A stretch of 64,000 nucleotides of DNA. It comes from Spirodela intermedia (lineage: Eukaryota; Streptophyta; Magnoliopsida; Alismatales; Araceae). This document shows positions 22,701 through 35,449 of the stretch, piece after piece. The DNA is taken from positions 6,326,424 to 6,390,423 of the forward strand of contig LR746267.1 of assembly GCA_902729315.2 (NCBI GenBank), given 5' to 3'. The position numbers and the translations under genes were made by a program. Position 1 is the first letter of the stretch. Every line of letters starts with the position of its first letter. The notes under the pieces are model-generated. The model did not search any database. It was not told the origin of the DNA and saw only the letters and a program-made list of their open reading frames with translations.

Positions 22701-25700
22701 ATGCAATATTGGAGATCATGCAGTGTCCTTTCCTTATGCTTAGATGTAGTCTGAGACATCATTCAATGTAGTGCCCTGCCAGAGTTCCGATACCTTCTTA
22801 ATAGTGTTATCTGGAGGCGTCATTTATCTCATTCTCTCGGTAGTTCACTATTTTATCCTTTATAGTCTCTATGAAGTGAACTTACAGTGGTTTCATTCTG
22901 GGCATCACACTGCATGAAAAAAAATATGAATATTTTGTAAGGTTTTGCAGCTTTTGTGTGGTAACTTAGCTTATTTACATACTCTAATTACATTCCGTTA
23001 CCTGTCAGTTTTGCATCTTGCTGATGTCGTCTTTCATTGCGTTATTTAATGTAGTGTCGCAGGTTTCCTAACTATTTTGTTCCGTACATTGGACATCTTG
23101 GCTGTAGGTGGGTTACATTGTAACATCTTGCATACTCAATGAAAACCACGACTTTCTAAGAATGGTGATAAATACTGTACGGAATGATATCATTGGGCGT
23201 AATGAAACCTTTCAATGCCTGGCCTTAACTATGGTAAGGCTTTCTTGTACTCTACCCAGATAGTTTTTTTCTTATACTTTGCTCCGTGGCAGTCTTGCTT
23301 CTAAGTTTTTTCTTACGCAAAATTTTTCTTTCATTTTGTAATATAGTCTTGGTCCTATGTTTCTTTTCATTTCATCAAATATCTTCTCTTTCCTTATCCT
23401 ATCATGTTTCAGTTCAAATTTCTTCATAAAACTACTTATTCCCTCTTATTCTTTGCTACAACTGAATACATTTCTGGAGTGGTTATATAAGATTACTGGT
23501 TCATTCGTGTTTTTGTCTCATGTTGACGAATGTTGTATGATGTGATTTCACTGCAGTATATTCTCTTTCAGCTGCCATTTCTGTATTAATGGAATAGTCA
23601 GACCAGAGTGTTTATAGAAAGAATGGGACTTGGGTGGTTGAAATTTTTAATGTATTTACCAACAATGCACTTCTCGAAATCTGATTGTTGCAGACTATTA
23701 ACCATTGCTCTGTTCCATATGGTTGACCAGCCTTCTTTTCTGGAGAGGATAGTGGATTGTGCCATGAGGGAATCAGAAGGGAAGGGAAATAAAAAGGAGT
23801 GACTTTCACTCCAAGATCTATTCTTAGCAAGGAGTGTCTTATTTTATCAAAATTATTTTGATGTGCTCTATAAAGTTGTAAAAATGTATTTTTATTTTTT
23901 TAATAAAGTAATAATTTTTTCCCTCAATTGGTTGACTTATTTGTCCTATGCGACCTGTAACTTGTGCTCGCTGAGGCCATTTTGTGGGCTTTGATCCTTC
24001 TTTTAACTGATCATTCGTCACAAAATTAATTGCCTCTAAATATTAATTGGGCATATACATTTAAACATATAATTCAGCTTGTCTGTTGCTATGTGAAACT
24101 ATTCTAACACTATCACGTGTAAGCCGATTTCTGGATGGCTCTGTCCCAAATAAAAAACATGAGGCACAACCATGTGGAATAACTGGAGCTTGGAGACTAC
24201 CAAAGCTTTTTTTAGTGGAGGAAAGATTAATGGGAGAAGACGTTGTCTATTCGTTCAATCCAATATTGTCTTTCTGCAAACTACAAAAGGTTTCTGTCTG
24301 CGCCTATCCATTAATGTTATGTTTATAGGGATTAAACTTCATTAGCTAATTTCCATGATTATAAATCAAACTAGGAATATAAATAAATGGGTATAAAGCA
24401 ACAAATAAGGAATTTGACAAGAATTCACGCATAGGAAGGTTTACAAGCTTGAATTCCATTTTCAGTATCATCCTTATCTCATCAAATTTGAAGGGACCGT
24501 GCATATCTCACTAGATAGATTTATATCATTTTCTATCCTCATTTTTTGAAGCATTTGTTGCGCCTGCAATGCTTGATTGTTGTCAACTGACATGCTTCTC
24601 CATGTACATCATGGGTGTAATGTGATATGGAATATCATCTTTATTCAGGCATAGTTGTTGTTTGCAGGTGGGAAATATTGGTGGAAGAGAATTTGCTGAG
24701 TCACTGGCTCCTGATGTCCAAAAATTGCTTGTAAGAGGAGTGAAACTCTTGAAGATGCGATTCTTTATTTTATAACTGCGAAATGATATTCTTCTTCTTT
24801 TCCAGATATCTAGCAGCTGTAGACCTCTCGTGAGAAAAAAGGCTGCTCTATGCCTTCTGCGTTTGTACAGGAAAAATCCTGATGTGGTCAACATAGAAGG
24901 ATGGTCAGTTCTGATTTTCTTTTGCATGGTAGTTTCATCTTCACTCTCGTTAGTATACATTCTAGTGACTCGACAAATTTCATTATGCTTTCAGGTCAGA
25001 TAGGATGACTCAACTTTTAGATGAGCGCGATTTTGGAGTTTTAACTTCAGTCATGAGCCTCTTTGTTGCTTTAGTCTCAAATAACACAGATGCTTATTGG
25101 AATTGTCTTCCCAAATGTGTCAAAATTTTAGAAAGATTAACCAGGAACCAAGACATTCCTCAAGAGTACACCTACTATGGGATCCCTTCTCCATGGCTTC
25201 AGGTTTTTCTTTTCTTTTCCTTCCTTTTATAATGCTGAATGGTTGTTTTACTTTCAAATACTAATCAAGGAAGTTTTTCCTTCCTTCTCCATCTTTTTTG
25301 TTACGTTTCATTGCTCTTTTGTTTTTCTAATATAATGGTTTTAATTTTCTCTATTACTAGTCTTTTTTTTTTAATACTAGTCAATAACATCTGTGGTTAG
25401 TAAATAAAAGATAATGCTTTAAGGAATTCTGCCTTACAGCATGATTACCTTTTTGGCATATTCATGAAGTCATCACCCTGCTCGCAGTGGAAAACTAAGT
25501 GCCAAAAAGAACATATATGGCAGGGTAGATAAGTCAGTTCAAAACATAAAAATATCTCGACTTCATGTTTTTATTCATAGCCACATTTTGCCCATTTAAA
25601 AGTCAAACCTCTTTCAAAAAGATTACGAATTTTATGTTTAATGATTGCGTAATTTATCATCAATGGGGCTCATTGTGTTGCTTTTGCTGTGTGGGACCGT

Positions 25701-28700
25701 GGTTGATCCTTTTCTACGAGCATATAGGGTTGTAAGATGGTTAATGAAAACATTGTTTGGGTTACCTTAAAGGAAATTCGATCTGTGACTCTGCTTAGGG
25801 ATTGTTGATCTTCCCTAATACTTCTGGATTTCTGTCACTTTTGAATGCCGTCCCCTTTTTGGCTTTTCCATCTTTATTTCTCTTAGTTTTTGTTAACATA
25901 AAGTTGATGGTGAAACCCATGTTGACATCACTGTTCCACATGGTAAACTGCATCACCAGGCATCTAAACATGTCTCAAGAGAGCAACATCTGTTGTCCGT
26001 TCCCATTAATGCGATTATCATGTTAACATCTTCTTTTGTCTGTTAATTTTGCCTTCTATGTCCCAATTATTCCCTGTATCTTCTCACTCCTTCAGTGTCT
26101 GATATTCTCTTTTTAGTTTGTCGTTCAAATTTGAATTCCAGAATGTCCAGTATCCTTTCTTGCACCTTTTTTCAAACGACTCTCAGTTCTAATTTTCGAA
26201 ATGAACCCTGACATAATACCACCATTCGTCTTTTAGAGTCATTGGAAGAAGAATAAAGCCAAACAGGTAGTAAAATGCCTGCATTCATCGTAAGATAAAT
26301 GGGACACGCAATAACCTTTACACAACTTCCCTTGCTTAGGTTGCATTGCCCTCTCATTAAATTTTTCTTTGGTGTCTCTGATGCATCAAACCCAATGAAG
26401 ATGCATACGTATGGTTAATTATCTTGTACATTATTCATCTCCCGCAAGCTGAACCATTTTACAATTCAATATCTGAACCAGCAATATTATTATCTATTCC
26501 TTTTTAGTTCGTTATAAGTTACAGGACTGATGTCTCTTCAGTGGATTTTCCCTCCAATCACTCTTTCACCTCTCCATAATCTCATTCTTCTGAGTCTTGA
26601 GAGCTTCACTGATTCTAACAACATATACGTTTTCACCTATAGAATTTTTCAGACATTTCACCTATTAATCTATTAGGGTCCCACATCAGGGACCAAAACA
26701 ACGACAGAAGAATGGTATTGACAAAGGAAAATAACCAAGAGGAACTAGAGTAAATAAAGTCTACTGAAACAAGTAAGAGAACAGAACAGAAAGGGGTTTC
26801 CAAAGGAAACCCTAGAGCAGTTGGGGACGAATTCAAGAGCTCCCCCCTCTCCTGCTGACTTCTTCTAAAAGTGCATCCACAGTGGGGGCCTACCCTTACT
26901 CCCTAAGTGGGCCACAGTGGTAAGTAATAAACGGTTTTGGGTCGTGGCAAGTGGGCCCGTGACACAATGATTTTACATCATTCTTCCTTTTACGGTGTTA
27001 AGTAATACCAAACGGTTTCGGGTAGTGGGTCCTTGCTCAGACCCAGTAAGCGGCCCAATTGGAGAACTAGGGAGGGACCTAACATATTCATGCATAAATT
27101 TCTGTGCAAACATCCTGCAACTCCACCATCAACATGTATAATGTTGCGCCCTTTTCGTCAACATTTACAACAGCCATGCAGCCTCCACTTGTGCCCCATT
27201 TGAACATTTTACTTTGATACCAGAATGACTATGCCACAACTATCGTTATAATGGATATCTCACCTTGTATGGGCATGCTGTGCGCGAGTTATCCTAGAAT
27301 TCCTCTCAGTTGTCCAGGGATATCGTGGAGCTAAATCTGTTGATGGGCTATTGATTCTGTCACATTGCTTTGCTTCTTGAACGCCTTGAACTCTAACTAC
27401 TGTGAATTTTCTTTTTCTTTCATTTTGATCATTGACCTTTTACTTAAAAAGTCGGGTTTAATGAGTGTACTTTGATCAGTGCAGGTTAAAACAATGAGAG
27501 CTCTGCAGTATTTTCCGGCTATTGAGGATCCAAATATAAGAAGATCACTTTTTGAGGTAAATCTTTTGTTGTCTAGAAGTCATTCTTTGACTCCGATTTA
27601 TTGATATATCTCTTTTTTGTAAAATGCAGGTTCTTCAACGTATTTTGATGGGCACTGACGTTGTGAAAAATGTAAATAAAAACAATGCATCACATGCTGT
27701 CCTTTTTGAAGCCCTGGCATTGGTGGGTCCTCAACTTAAAGCTTTTGAATAAAACCTGTCGATCATTATGCTTATTCAAGGACTTTGACGATCTGAGCCT
27801 GCTGTCTTTTTCTTAAATTACATTGGCTCTTGGCATTCACTTAGATGTGTGTGGCCGTAAAGAATTAGTCTTCCTTTTAACCTTGCCATTGACGTTTCTG
27901 TAGATTTGTTAATGTTCTTGTAACTAGTTCGTTCTGTTTCGTTTGTTGTTTGTTGTTGTTGGCTTCCAGGCTTGGATTCATGCATGTTTCAAAAAAAATT
28001 CTGTTGTTTCATCGTTGAGATTTATTATCGAAATTTTGTAACTTCTTCTGTCTTTTTTAATTCAAATATTTTTTTTCAGAGGTTGGCAGTCAATGATCTT
28101 GTCTATGGCTATGTTGTTTAGAAACATGTATGCAGTAATGCTATTAAATTTTTTGATGCGATTTAGGTAATGCACCTTGATGCCGAAAAGGAGATGATGT
28201 CTCAGTGTGTTGCCTTACTCGGTAAATTCATTGCTGTCCGTGAACCAAATATTCGCTATCTTGGTCTGGTAAGTTAGCGCTGTACTCTTCTCCTTGTAAT
28301 GTTTGTTGATTGGGAAGGCTGAACCTAGTGTCAAATGAACCGTTTGACCATACGAGTTTTTTCTGTATGTTCAGGAGAACATGTCCAGAATGTTGTTGGT
28401 GATTGATGTTCAAGATATCATTAAAAGACATCAGGCTCAGATCGTCACTTCTCTGAAAGACCCTGACATTAGGTAGGGCTTAGGGTATTTATGATGTTTA
28501 CTAATTCTTGCAATATTTGAACAACATTGGACGTGATAATTGGAAATCTATTAAATTTATCATGATCTACTGGAAGAAATTAAGACCTGAGTTATCATGA
28601 ACAACTATTGGACATGATAATTGAAAAGCCATTAAATTTATCATGATCTAATGGAAGTAATTAAGACCTGAATTTTTGGACCTCTGGACATTGTACAATT

Positions 28701-31700
28701 CAAGGACTATTTTTTTCGTGTTGCTGCACATTTTCATTGGCATGCCAGACTTTGCTTTGACTTGTTTGACCAACTGACCTGAATGACCTGATTTTGCATA
28801 TTTTCTTTGCTGAAAGAAAACAGATAGGAGAAATAATTGTTCTGCACTTCCCTTCCCTCCCTAAATTTGATCAAACACTATGGAGGATCGAATTTGGTTT
28901 GTTTTGAATGCCATTGAATCTGCAGCATTTTACTATGCTGGTTTTCAGAACTAATCACTAAAGTAGAAGATTTCGTGATATCCCCCATTGGATCCCACAT
29001 TCTAACAACCTCTGCCTCATCGCTTAGAAAGTCCTGGGATCAACTTTCTTGGGTTCCGTGTGAAAGTCTAATACTTTCAGAGAGATCCTACACGAATAAA
29101 CTTTCATTTGTCAATCATTTATGATAAAGAGAGGATTTTCCAAAAAAGCATTAACTTTTTTGACATCAACGGTTTTCTTCTCTTAGCTTCTATGCGGTTC
29201 TCTCTTTCTCTAAAAGTAGAAATCACTGGTTATCAATTTCATTGCCAAGGAGATTTGCTACAGTATTCGTTGTACTAGTAGAAGTCACTGGTTATCCATT
29301 TCATTGCCATATTTCTCATTCATTGGTGGATCCAGGCTTCCTCCCTCTCCACTTTCTCTGTGTAGAACTGCAAAGCTATAGTTGTACTAGTCTGAAATGT
29401 GGCCTTCTGAGAAGAGTTGCCAAATGAATGGATCTGATTTACTTTTTCGTTGTGTTTCTCATAACTTAGCCCAGTTTCTAACGCTAGACTATCAGACGTC
29501 AGTGAGTAATATGGCAAAAATTGTTGTCTCACTGAGAAACTTTCGTATGAGATCGAAGGTGTTTAAAAAAAATTAGTGTTTATCAATATAAACAAAAGAA
29601 AACTTATAAATTGCCAGAGCTGCCAAATATATATATCCCTTTGTATGTAAATTATGTCTCAAGACAACTTTACCATGTCTCTCTAGCATTTTCATTGTTA
29701 CTCATGATAGTTGCATTATTTGTACACTCAAATTAGAAATCTTAATCGTCACAGGCCTCATAAGCTTTTTACTGTATCCCTTGTATGCCAGAATTGATTT
29801 CTTCAACTAACAGTTATTCGTTTTGAACAAAAGTGCAGGTATAGTTACTTTGTAATACTTGAATTGGAACTGATTTCTTTTCTTGACCAAATTGAGGTTC
29901 TCAATTAATCAGCCAATTGAATCAAATCTTATTGCCATCCAAATTGGGTTGGACTTGCCAACGTGGCTGTCTGGTTTAATTTGTATTGCTAGGAATAATG
30001 CATCCAACGCCTATAGTGGCAGTGTCACCAATAGGAACAGTAACGCGTGCTAGCTCTCTTAGACAGTGGATCCAAAACAATCAAAGCATGGATACCAGAG
30101 ACATATTTACGGAAGTAATCACAGTTTTTTTAAATCTACCTTGGCCTTGTGTTGCAGATAAGCCATATGATCTCCCGAATGGTGTACTTCCCTTTGCCAA
30201 GATACTCACTGATATATTCTTTTACTTTAACACAATGGTTCGAAATATCTTCTTGATGCCCGCATTATTTTCTTTCAAACCTTTCATTTCATCTTGATAG
30301 TTGAAATACGGCCATACATCATTGATCGTTCTGAAATTTATGCGCTCAATTACCTGTACACATATTTCTGTTGAAGATATGTTTGAAGATTTTCAGCGCT
30401 TTTGAATGCTTTCATTTTCCCTTTCAACTTTCTATGGATTAGTTGTTTAATTGGAATCATGATTAATGAACAAGAGCCTGTCTCATAAAGCTTATGATGT
30501 TTTACAGCATACGAAGGCGTGCTCTTGATTTGTTGTATGGGATGTGTGATGTTTCTAATGCGAAAGATATTGTTGAAGAACTGTTGCAGGTTTAGTGAAG
30601 TTTTGATATCTTTAATCTGACTTCTACCTCCAAAAAAAATTTTTGTACTAAAATTTATTGAATAACCAATCAAATTGTGTTCATTTATATTCCAGTACCT
30701 CAGTACAGCGGAATTTGCTATGCGTGAAGAATTGGCCCTAAAGGCTGCCATTCTGGCAGAGAAGTTTGCTCCAGATCTTTCATGGTAAAGATAATACGCA
30801 GCTTATTTTCTAATAATTGACAAGTGGTTGTGTTCTGACTCATCTTTCTTTCGAGGGTCAGGTCATATGTTGTGAGATGCGTGCATTTCGAATGCTCGGC
30901 TTACATTTATGTTCATTGTAATTCTAGTCTATCATATTTGTTCACTAGATTTATCTTGAACTTTGAAGGAGAAAAGAAGTAGATTATCCCTCTGGAGGGA
31001 ATGCAACTTAATGGAAACTGATTACTCTGCTTTTTTATTAAATTTTTGAGAATAATATACGATTCTGCTGCTTCAGGTATGTGGATGTAATTCTTCAGTT
31101 AATTGACAAAGCTGGGGATTTCGTAAGTGATGACATATGGTACCGTGTGGTTCAATTTGTGACCAACAATGAAGATTTACAGGTACTTGCTCTATTCCTC
31201 TCTCAAGTTCCTCATTCATTGCTCTTGTTGGGGTTCTAATTGCCGATACTCTTTCCTTGGTATTTGTTGGCCTTTTTATCATGACAGCCATATGCAGCAG
31301 CGAAAGCCAGAGAGTATCTTGACAAACCTGCTTTGCATGAGACCATGGTCAAGGTATGCGTTCTATCTCTTAGGTCATTTCCCTACAAATACTTTTATTG
31401 ATCCCTGTATGGTATGGAAGAGCTTTATGCGAGAATTTTCTTGATTTGGAAGAACTGATATCATATGCTGCGAACATGTGCCGTTCCAACTTACTATTGC
31501 TTATCATATGTGCCAACTGACGATTGTTACTGATGAGCAATATCATAGAAGTTGCTAAAACAGTTGTCGAAATCGAGCTTTCTACGAATTCACTGCTCGT
31601 ATTGTTGGTATGAAATATACATAGGCAAAAGATTGCTGTGGAAGTGGCGATGAATAATTCTTATTTTGAAAATTCGTTGTCTATTAGAGAAGAAAATCTC

Positions 31701-34700
31701 TCGTGGCAAATATTAATAAAAAATTACTCGAATGAAATACTTTATCTTGCAGGTGGCGTAAGTTCTGCCACATTGGTGTCTGTATTTATCTATTCTTTCT
31801 TCTACGGTTGGTTCATGGACGTGCCATTAACACTCTTTTTCTTTTGTTACGAGGACGAGTGCAGGCAATGACCACAGACATATGCATATTTATATATAGT
31901 TTGAACTAACTAATTTGGAGTTGTGCTACCATCGACGGTTTTGATCGTCTTGTCTTAATCAAAGTCGATTCTAACGTTTAATCTTATACAAATTATATTC
32001 TGAGTTTCTCAGTATGAAAAAAATAGGAAGGGTACATCGACTTGTAGGTAAAGCAGCGTTGGGTACACTTGCAGTGCTTCCTAGACCTAGATCTAATGGT
32101 TTTATAGACTACTCCGTTACGAATTCTCTGTCATGGTCATTTACTGACGTGATCTTGGATAAAAGCTTAGACAGAAAATTTACATTCCTTGCCACAGGTA
32201 AGTGCCTATCTTCTAGGAGAGTACAGCCATCTTCTGATCAGAAGACCTGGCTGCAGCCCCAAGGAGATTTTCGCTATCATAAACGAGAAGCTTGCTACAG
32301 TCTCGTAAGTCTACTGACTACCGTTCTGTTTGATTATGTGCAATCATGAATTCAATGTGAGATCCACTCTCTTGCGATCATCATTCACTTCAGGACGGCT
32401 ACTATTCCCATCCTTCTTTCAACATTTGCAAAGATTTTGATGCACAGTCAGCCTGCTGATCCAGAGTTACAAGATCAGATATGGTTGATTTTCAGAAAGT
32501 ATGCTCTTATATTACTTTCTTAATTTACTCTTACCTTTGATTTCATTGGTTTATGAGTATTTTTTGGCTTATCACTCTGGATCTTACGTCCGCTAACCAG
32601 TGGTGCTGTAATTTGTGCTGTGGCAGGTATGAAAGCTATATCGACGTTGAAATCCAACAAAGAGCTGTTGAATATTTTGCACTCAGTAAGAAGGGTGCGG
32701 CACTAATGGATATTCTTGCTGAAATGCCGAAATTCCCAGAACGACAGGTATGGGGATTCAATCTGCTACTCCTGTACTTCTAAGCCTATGTTGGCGATGG
32801 GGCCAGAATTGTTTTGGTGAAGACAAGTCGGGACATCGTTAAGATCTATTTCTTTTTTTGTTTACCAGTCTTCACTGCTAAAAAAGGCTGAAGACACTGA
32901 AATTGACACCGCTGAGCAAAGTGCCATCAAGATACGTGCTCAACAACAGACCTCAAATGCTCTGGTTGTAACTGACCAACCCCCCCCGACCAATGGAACG
33001 GCGCCCACTGGCGTGGGGCAACTTGCCCTTGTGAAGATTCCAAACCAAAACGTGGTCTGATATGCCAACCGTTCATTTTTGGTGTAGTCTATTGTTTCAT
33101 GGACCTTTTCTATTTACATTTGAATGCTTGATGCAGGATTCTGCTTCCCCGGATCATAGTATCACTCCTGAAAATGGGGTGATAAGTAAATCAGTCTCCG
33201 AGGCTCCTGCATCAGATCTACTGGTTGATCTTCTTGGCCCACTTGCTATTGAAGGCCCTCCAGCTCCTGCCGTTTCTGGAGAGCAAACTTCATTCCCTGG
33301 GCTGAATGCTACTCCCAGTCCAGTAGATGCCTTAGCTTTAGCTATCCTCAGTGATCAATCGACTGGAGTTCAGGTAGAAGCCTTTTTATGTTTTATGTGT
33401 TCTTTGAAAGTTTGCTGCATTCAAACTTGACTTTCACGCCCTTATCTTTTTGCGTGGACTGACCTTCTCATTCTAAAAGGTCATTTCTTAGTTTATAAAT
33501 TTTTCCTATGCCGTAGAAAAAAATTATGATTTTCTGACATAACCAAGCAAGTGTGCAATCATTTATCCATGTCTTTCATAATATTTTAATGTGCCAGATT
33601 GTCCCTTAATTTGGCATCTGTTAATTTTGACAGCCCATTGGAAACATTGATGAAAGATTCCACGCCTTGTGTTTGAAAGACAGTGGGGTGCTCTACGAGG
33701 ACCCTTACATTCAGGTATACCTTCTCTTGGCATGAACCGGTTTCCTTATAAAAACAGAGCGAATGATTTCCCTACTTCACTCACTTTACATCTGGATGGT
33801 GCTTCACAGTTAGTTTCTGTCATGTCTTAGTTCTGATGAATGTCTTTTCAGATCGGGGTAAAAGCAGAGTGGAGAGGCCATCACGGGCGTCTTGTTCTCT
33901 TCCTGGGAAACAAGAACACGGCCTCTCTTAGCTCAGTGAAAGCTTTGATATTGCCTCCTGCCCACTTAAAGATGGAGTTATCCCTGGTGCCCGATACTAT
34001 TCCTCCCAGAGCACAGGTTGATCATCATTATTTTGTATTCCTCTTCGTTCGTCCTGACCATCCACTTTGTATTAAAATCTTGCATTGGAGTATAATTTTT
34101 TTGTGTAGGTCCAATGCCCTCTTGTGGTTATGAATCTTCATGCTAGCCGAGACGTTGGCGCTCTAGACCTTTCCTATAAATTTGAAGCTACATTGGTACT
34201 CCTTGAACCGTCATTTTCTAATTCCACCTTCAGGAACATCTTTCGGTTCAGGTATTTGCCCCCGAAAGCCAAGACCTCATATCAGATTATGTTTGTATTT
34301 ATTCAGGTCAATGTCAAGCTACGACTTCCAGCAGTTTTGAACAAGTTTCTGCAGCCCATTCAGATGACTGCCGAAGAATTCTTCCCGCAGTGGAAAGCAC
34401 TTGCAGGGCCACCGTTAAAACTTCAAGAAGTGGTCAGTTCTGCACTCCCATCCTGTGGAAATTATTTGAGTCTCCCATGCTACACTATAGAAATATATAT
34501 CCTGGAAAGAGCGTATATTTGGGAATTCGGCTCTTAGTTGGTCATTTTCCTATTTTATTAGATTTTTTTATATGAAGTGAATAATAATCAGATTTTTTTT
34601 TCCACTATATATCCTCCAAGGGTTTGGCCCACTGTATATTTTTCGACAATTAATTATATATATTGATTATCATCATGGAATCTTCTCGTTGTTGCATGCA

Positions 34701-35449
34701 GGTTAGAGGGGTAAAGCCAATGCTTCTTCCCGAAATGGCAGACTTGTTCGCTAGTCTCCGTTTTGCAGTGACTCCAGGACTTGTACGTCGCCATCCTTGC
34801 TGTCTTTTGTGCTGTTCCTCGCCGATCGACTTGGCTGATCAAATTCCTACGCCCTTTTTCAGGACGTGAACCCAAACAACCTGGTTGCGACCACCAGCTT
34901 CTACTCGGAGACAACTCATGCGGTTCTTTGCCTAGTGAGGATCAACCCTTCCTTTCTTTATTTATATATTGGAAACGAGTGCACATTGCTTGCAGATGAA
35001 TTATCCCGGGCATGCATTCTTTGTGTGAAGCTGCATCTATCCAGCCTTCGGTTCATTCTTAGAGATATAGTACTGTATGCTCCCGTCTTGTTTATTTCGA
35101 GATGCGTTGACCATTCTCCTCTCTAGGTGAGAGTTGAAACGGACCCTACAGACCGGACCCAGCTGCGGTTGACCGTCGCCTCGGGGGACCCCACCTTGAC
35201 GTTCGAGTAAGCACTTCGTGATTCCATTTCCCCATTTGGTCATCCCTGTCGATTCTCCTTGTCGGGCCTTCTGAGCCTCCCCTCCTTTCGGACAGGTTGA
35301 AGGAGCTCATCAAGGACCACATGGTCGGCCTCCCCATGGCACCGCCAGTGCCTGCTCCCCTGCTGCCGCAGCCGCAGCCACAGCCACAGCCACCTTCTGT
35401 GGCGGTGGCATCGGACGACCCTGGCGCCATCCTCGCTGGCTTGCTTTGA
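19716..35449 (+). CDS. AP2A: AP-2 complex subunit alpha (alpha-adaptin)
   Basis: Large subunit of the AP-2 adaptor, which links cargo and PIP2 at the plasma membrane to clathrin. Coding exons: 19716-19847, 20764-20895, 23108-23233, 24668-24730, 24806-24903, 24995-25202, 27485-27556, 27630-27722, 28167-28268, 28375-28472, 30508-30589, 30696-30784, 31077-31182, 31288-31353, 32198-32304, 32394-32498, 32627-32747, 32869-33054, 33137-33373, 33634-33714, 33852-34016, 34109-34195, 34307-34432, 34702-34782, 34863-34934, 35127-35206, 35296-35449. Spliced length is 1022 aa, close to other plant copies. The adaptin trunk spans about 1-600 and contains the basic KKKY patch at 51-54, which matches the PIP2-binding patch of animal alpha. 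A hinge rich in Pro/Ala/Ser covers about 600-745. The appendage sandwich and platform subdomains follow, ending [11 protein letters not shown] after a short PQ repeat. All junctions keep the frame. The first [22 protein letters not shown], is the family start. No breaks were found. Confidence 0.96.
22110..22225. repeat. 22-bp direct repeat in AP2A intron 2
   Basis: An exact 22-bp sequence beginning CTTGCCTCATCC occurs at 22110-22131 and again at 22204-22225, 94 bp apart. It lies inside the 2.2-kb second intron of alpha-adaptin. It may be a remnant of a local duplication or of a small insertion. Confidence 0.8.
25203..27484 (+). other. AP2A intron 6 (2.3 kb) with a possible inserted repeat
   Basis: This is the longest adaptin intron. 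About 26640-27090 differs in texture from its surroundings: it is purine-rich, then GC-richer, and the phrase AAACGGTTT with GGG following occurs near 26930 and again near 27010 within related context. It looks like an old insertion, but I recognise no transposon coding sequence. No adaptin coding sequence is missing here. Confidence 0.4.
28518..28674. repeat. Imperfect 80-bp tandem duplication in AP2A intron 10
   Basis: Two adjacent copies, about 28518-28594 and 28598-28674, share long identical blocks such as TTAAATTTATCATGATCTA and TTAAGACCTGA, with scattered substitutions. The period is 80 bp. It sits in the 2.0-kb intron 10 of alpha-adaptin, just after the donor site. Confidence 0.85.
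29224..29309. repeat. Short direct repeat in AP2A intron 10
   Basis: A 24-bp unit beginning CACTGGTTATC and ending TTTCATTGCCA occurs at about 29224 and 29286 with one mismatch, a spacing of 62 bp. It is a second sign of local duplication inside the same intron as the 80-bp duplication. Confidence 0.7.

Noticed and set aside
31638-31871. A 77-codon frame with a hydrophobic segment in AP2A intron 14
   Set aside because: It is absent from all known alpha-adaptins, and the flanking exons join directly in frame without it.
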